Assembly: GCF_947487605.1 (NCBI RefSeq)
Contig: NZ_CANKXK010000005.1
Span: forward strand, 62,001 to 126,000
From: an uncultured Algibacter sp.
GTDB taxonomy: Bacteria > Bacteroidota > Bacteroidia > Flavobacteriales > Flavobacteriaceae
Reading direction: 5' to 3'
Length of the DNA: 64,000 nucleotides
Below are positions 62,346 through 64,000 of the stretch, piece by piece (the stretch's first letter is position 1; each line of letters begins with the position of its first letter). Made by a program: the position numbers and the translations under genes. The notes below the pieces were generated by a model, which saw only the letters and a list, made by a program, of their open reading frames with translations, made no database searches and had not been told where the DNA came from.

Positions 62346-64000
62346 ATGAATACCAACCTGCAAACTCCAATTGATTATCTAAAGGGTGTTGGCCCTAATC
62401 GTGCCGACTTACTACGTAAGGAGTTGGGTATTCACACCTATCAGGATTTGCTTAATCTTTTTCCAAATCGCTATTTAGACCGCACCAAATATTACAAAAT
62501 AAACCAATTACAGCGCAGCAGTGCTGAGGTTCAAATAATTGGAAAAATAATTAGTTTAAAGGAGGTCTCTCAAAAACGTGGCAAACGATTAGTTGCCTCA
62601 TTTCAAGATGAAACAGGCATTATGGAATTGGTTTGGTTTCGAGGTCAGAAATGGATACGCGAAGGGACAAAAGTAAATACGCCTTACGTTGTTTTCGGAA
62701 AAACGAATTGGTTTAATGGTAAATTTAATATGCCACATCCCGAAATGGAATTGCTTTCTGAACATAAAAAAAGTGTTCGATCTGCGATGCAACCCATTTA
62801 CCCTTCAACCGAAAAACTAAGTAACAAGGGCATTACCAATAGAGTTATTAATAAAATAATGCAGCAATTGTTTCTTGAAACCAAAGGACGGTTTGTTGAA
62901 ACATTATCAAATGATATTCTCAACGAGTTAAAATTAATAAGTAAAAGTGAAGCCATCTTTAATATTCATTTTCCTAAAAGCCAAGAATTACTTGCAAAAG
63001 CTCAATATCGCTTAAAATTTGAAGAGTTTTTTTATATCCAACTGCAATTAATTCTTAAAAACCTTATTAATAAAACAAAAATTAAAGGATTTCCTTTTAA
63101 ACATGTTGGAGCTTATTTCAATACTTTTTTCAATGAACATTTACCATTTGAATTAACAAATGCGCAAAAACGTGTTTTGAAAGAAATTAGAGCCGATTTA
63201 GGTAGTAACGCCCAAATGAATCGCCTTTTGCAGGGTGATGTAGGTTCAGGCAAAACTATAGTGGCTTTCATGTCAATTTTAATTGCTATTGATAATGACT
63301 TTCAAGCTTGCCTAATGGCTCCAACTGAAATTTTAGCAACCCAGCACTATAATGGCTTGTTAGAGTGGTGTGAACAAGCTAATATCTCAATAAAACTATT
63401 AACTGGTTCCACTAAAACATCCAAAAGAAAAGAGATTCATGAAACACTCGAAAATGGTGAATTGAAAATTCTTATTGGGACACATGCCTTACTTGAAGAT
63501 AAAGTGAAATTTAAAAACTTAGGACTTGCTGTTATTGACGAGCAACATCGATTTGGAGTTGCACAAAGAAGCAAGCTTTGGAAAAAAGGCAGCCCTTCTG
63601 AGGAGGTTGGAGGGGCTTCTTTAATACCTCCACACGTTTTAGTCATGTCTGCCACTCCTATTCCACGCACACTAGCTATGTCTGTTTATGGCGATTTAGA
63701 TATTTCTATAATTGATGAGTTGCCGCCTGGGAGAAAACAAATTAAAACAGTACACCGCTACGATAAAAATAGACTAAACGTTTTCAAATTTATTAGAGAT
63801 GAAATTACAAAAGGACGCCAAGTATATATAGTATATCCATTAATACAAGAAAGCGAAGCATTAGATTATAAGGACCTAATGGATGGTTATGAGAGTATTT
63901 CCAGAGATTTTCCTTTACCTGATTATCAAATTTCTATCGTACATGGTAAAATGAAACCAGCAGACAAAGATTTTGAAATGCAGCGTTTTATTAAAGGTGA
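62346..64000 (+). CDS. recG: ATP-dependent DNA helicase RecG (partial, with short in-frame insert)
   Basis: About 551 residues are present, cut by the window end. RecG remodels stalled replication forks and branch-migrates Holliday junctions. It begins MNTNLQTPIDYLKGVGPNRA, followed by the OB/wedge domain (IGKIISLKEVSQKRGKRL), motif I LLQGDVGSGKTIVAF, motif II VIDEQHRFGVAQR and motif III VMSATPIPRTLAM. An extra stretch GSPSEEVGGASLI (about residues 415-427) separates LWKK from PPHVLVMSATP, which are close in homologues; it is coded by a REP-like imperfect palindrome. Confidence 0.94.
   Translation, partial: MNTNLQTPIDYLKGVGPNRADLLRKELGIHTYQDLLNLFPNRYLDRTKYYKINQLQRSSAEVQIIGKIISLKEVSQKRGKRLVASFQDETGIMELVWFRGQKWIREGTKVNTPYVVFGKTNWFNGKFNMPHPEMELLSEHKKSVRSAMQPIYPSTEKLSNKGITNRVINKIMQQLFLETKGRFVETLSNDILNELKLISKSEAIFNIHFPKSQELLAKAQYRLKFEEFFYIQLQLILKNLINKTKIKGFPFKHVGAYFNTFFNEHLPFELTNAQKRVLKEIRADLGSNAQMNRLLQGDVGSGKTIVAFMSILIAIDNDFQACLMAPTEILATQHYNGLLEWCEQANISIKLLTGSTKTSKRKEIHETLENGELKILIGTHALLEDKVKFKNLGLAVIDEQHRFGVAQRSKLWKKGSPSEEVGGASLIPPHVLVMSATPIPRTLAMSVYGDLDISIIDELPPGRKQIKTVHRYDKNRLNVFKFIRDEITKGRQVYIVYPLIQESEALDYKDLMDGYESISRDFPLPDYQISIVHGKMKPADKDFEMQRFIKG
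63588..63626 (+). repeat. REP-like imperfect palindrome inside recG
   Basis: AGCCCTTCT and GGAGGGGCT can pair (with G-T wobbles) around GAGGAGGTT. This resembles the flavobacterial repeat CCTCCTTTGGAGGGG. The segment is a multiple of three and stays in frame. Confidence 0.5.

Overview
This AT-rich window comes from the chromosome of a Bacteroidota bacterium, almost certainly a (marine) member of the Flavobacteriaceae. The evidence is a type IX secretion repertoire (a giant CHU_C/gliding-type surface protein paired with a PorP/SprF protein, plus a second T9SS-sorted protein), a bacillithiol gene (bshA), TAnnTTTG-type promoters, weak Shine-Dalgarno sequences, and flavobacterial REP-like intergenic repeats. 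No rRNA, tRNA, CRISPR array, prophage or insertion sequence was recognised. Both ends cut genes: bshA at the left and recG at the right.

Layout. 1-9.9 kb (mostly minus strand): bshA; a GH3/beta-lactamase fusion; serB; then a run of a small conserved protein, an HdrB-like and an HdrC/NarI-like Fe-S protein, an MlaD-type MCE protein and an N-acetylmuramoyl-L-alanine amidase. 10-14.5 kb (plus): lptD-ridA, then guaC. 14.7-22.9 kb (minus): a three-domain fasciclin lipoprotein with striking upstream operator-like boxes, a TPR-DUF3761 protein, a serine hydrolase, a LOV-like PAS protein preceded by a cobalamin riboswitch, a decayed flavin-binding (PPOX) gene, a nitronate monooxygenase-like enzyme and an RlmI-like methyltransferase. 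23-29 kb: dnaK, L-serine dehydratase, an NTF2-like secreted protein, panB and an RluA-type pseudouridine synthase. 29-32.3 kb (minus): a three-gene membrane sensor/histidine kinase cluster, a CPBP protease and an Lrp regulator divergent from a methionine gamma-lyase-like gene. 33.7-44.5 kb: YdjM-like hydrolase, NhaC antiporter, peroxiredoxin, TsaC/Sua5, PcrA helicase, M20 amidohydrolase, glutamate-synthase-like FMN protein, a DUF7935-like protein and a patatin. 44.7-51.8 kb: the 2031-residue T9SS adhesin and its PorP/SprF partner. 51.8-54.5 kb: M1 aminopeptidase and a ParDE-type toxin-antitoxin pair. 54.6-62.2 kb (minus): the most accessory-looking part, with an uncharacterised four-gene cassette (51-residue zinc ribbon, alpha/beta hydrolase, zinc-ribbon membrane protein, 56-residue peptide), a secreted P-domain protein and a two-component system. 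recG starts at 62346.

The most interesting signals are: (i) a cobalamin riboswitch whose nearest downstream gene is a photoreceptor-like PAS/LOV protein that lacks the photoactive cysteine; (ii) the evenly spaced four-gene cassette with Cys-rich and tiny proteins; (iii) an 18-bp perfect palindrome in front of the LuxR-type response regulator gene, with a 16/18 copy in front of the adjacent P-domain gene, suggesting a local regulon; (iv) REP-like palindromic segments inserted in frame into two housekeeping proteins (M1 peptidase and RecG); (v) three TTTTGTTTAA boxes around the fasciclin promoter. All functions are from reading the sequence and recalling families; no database search was run.
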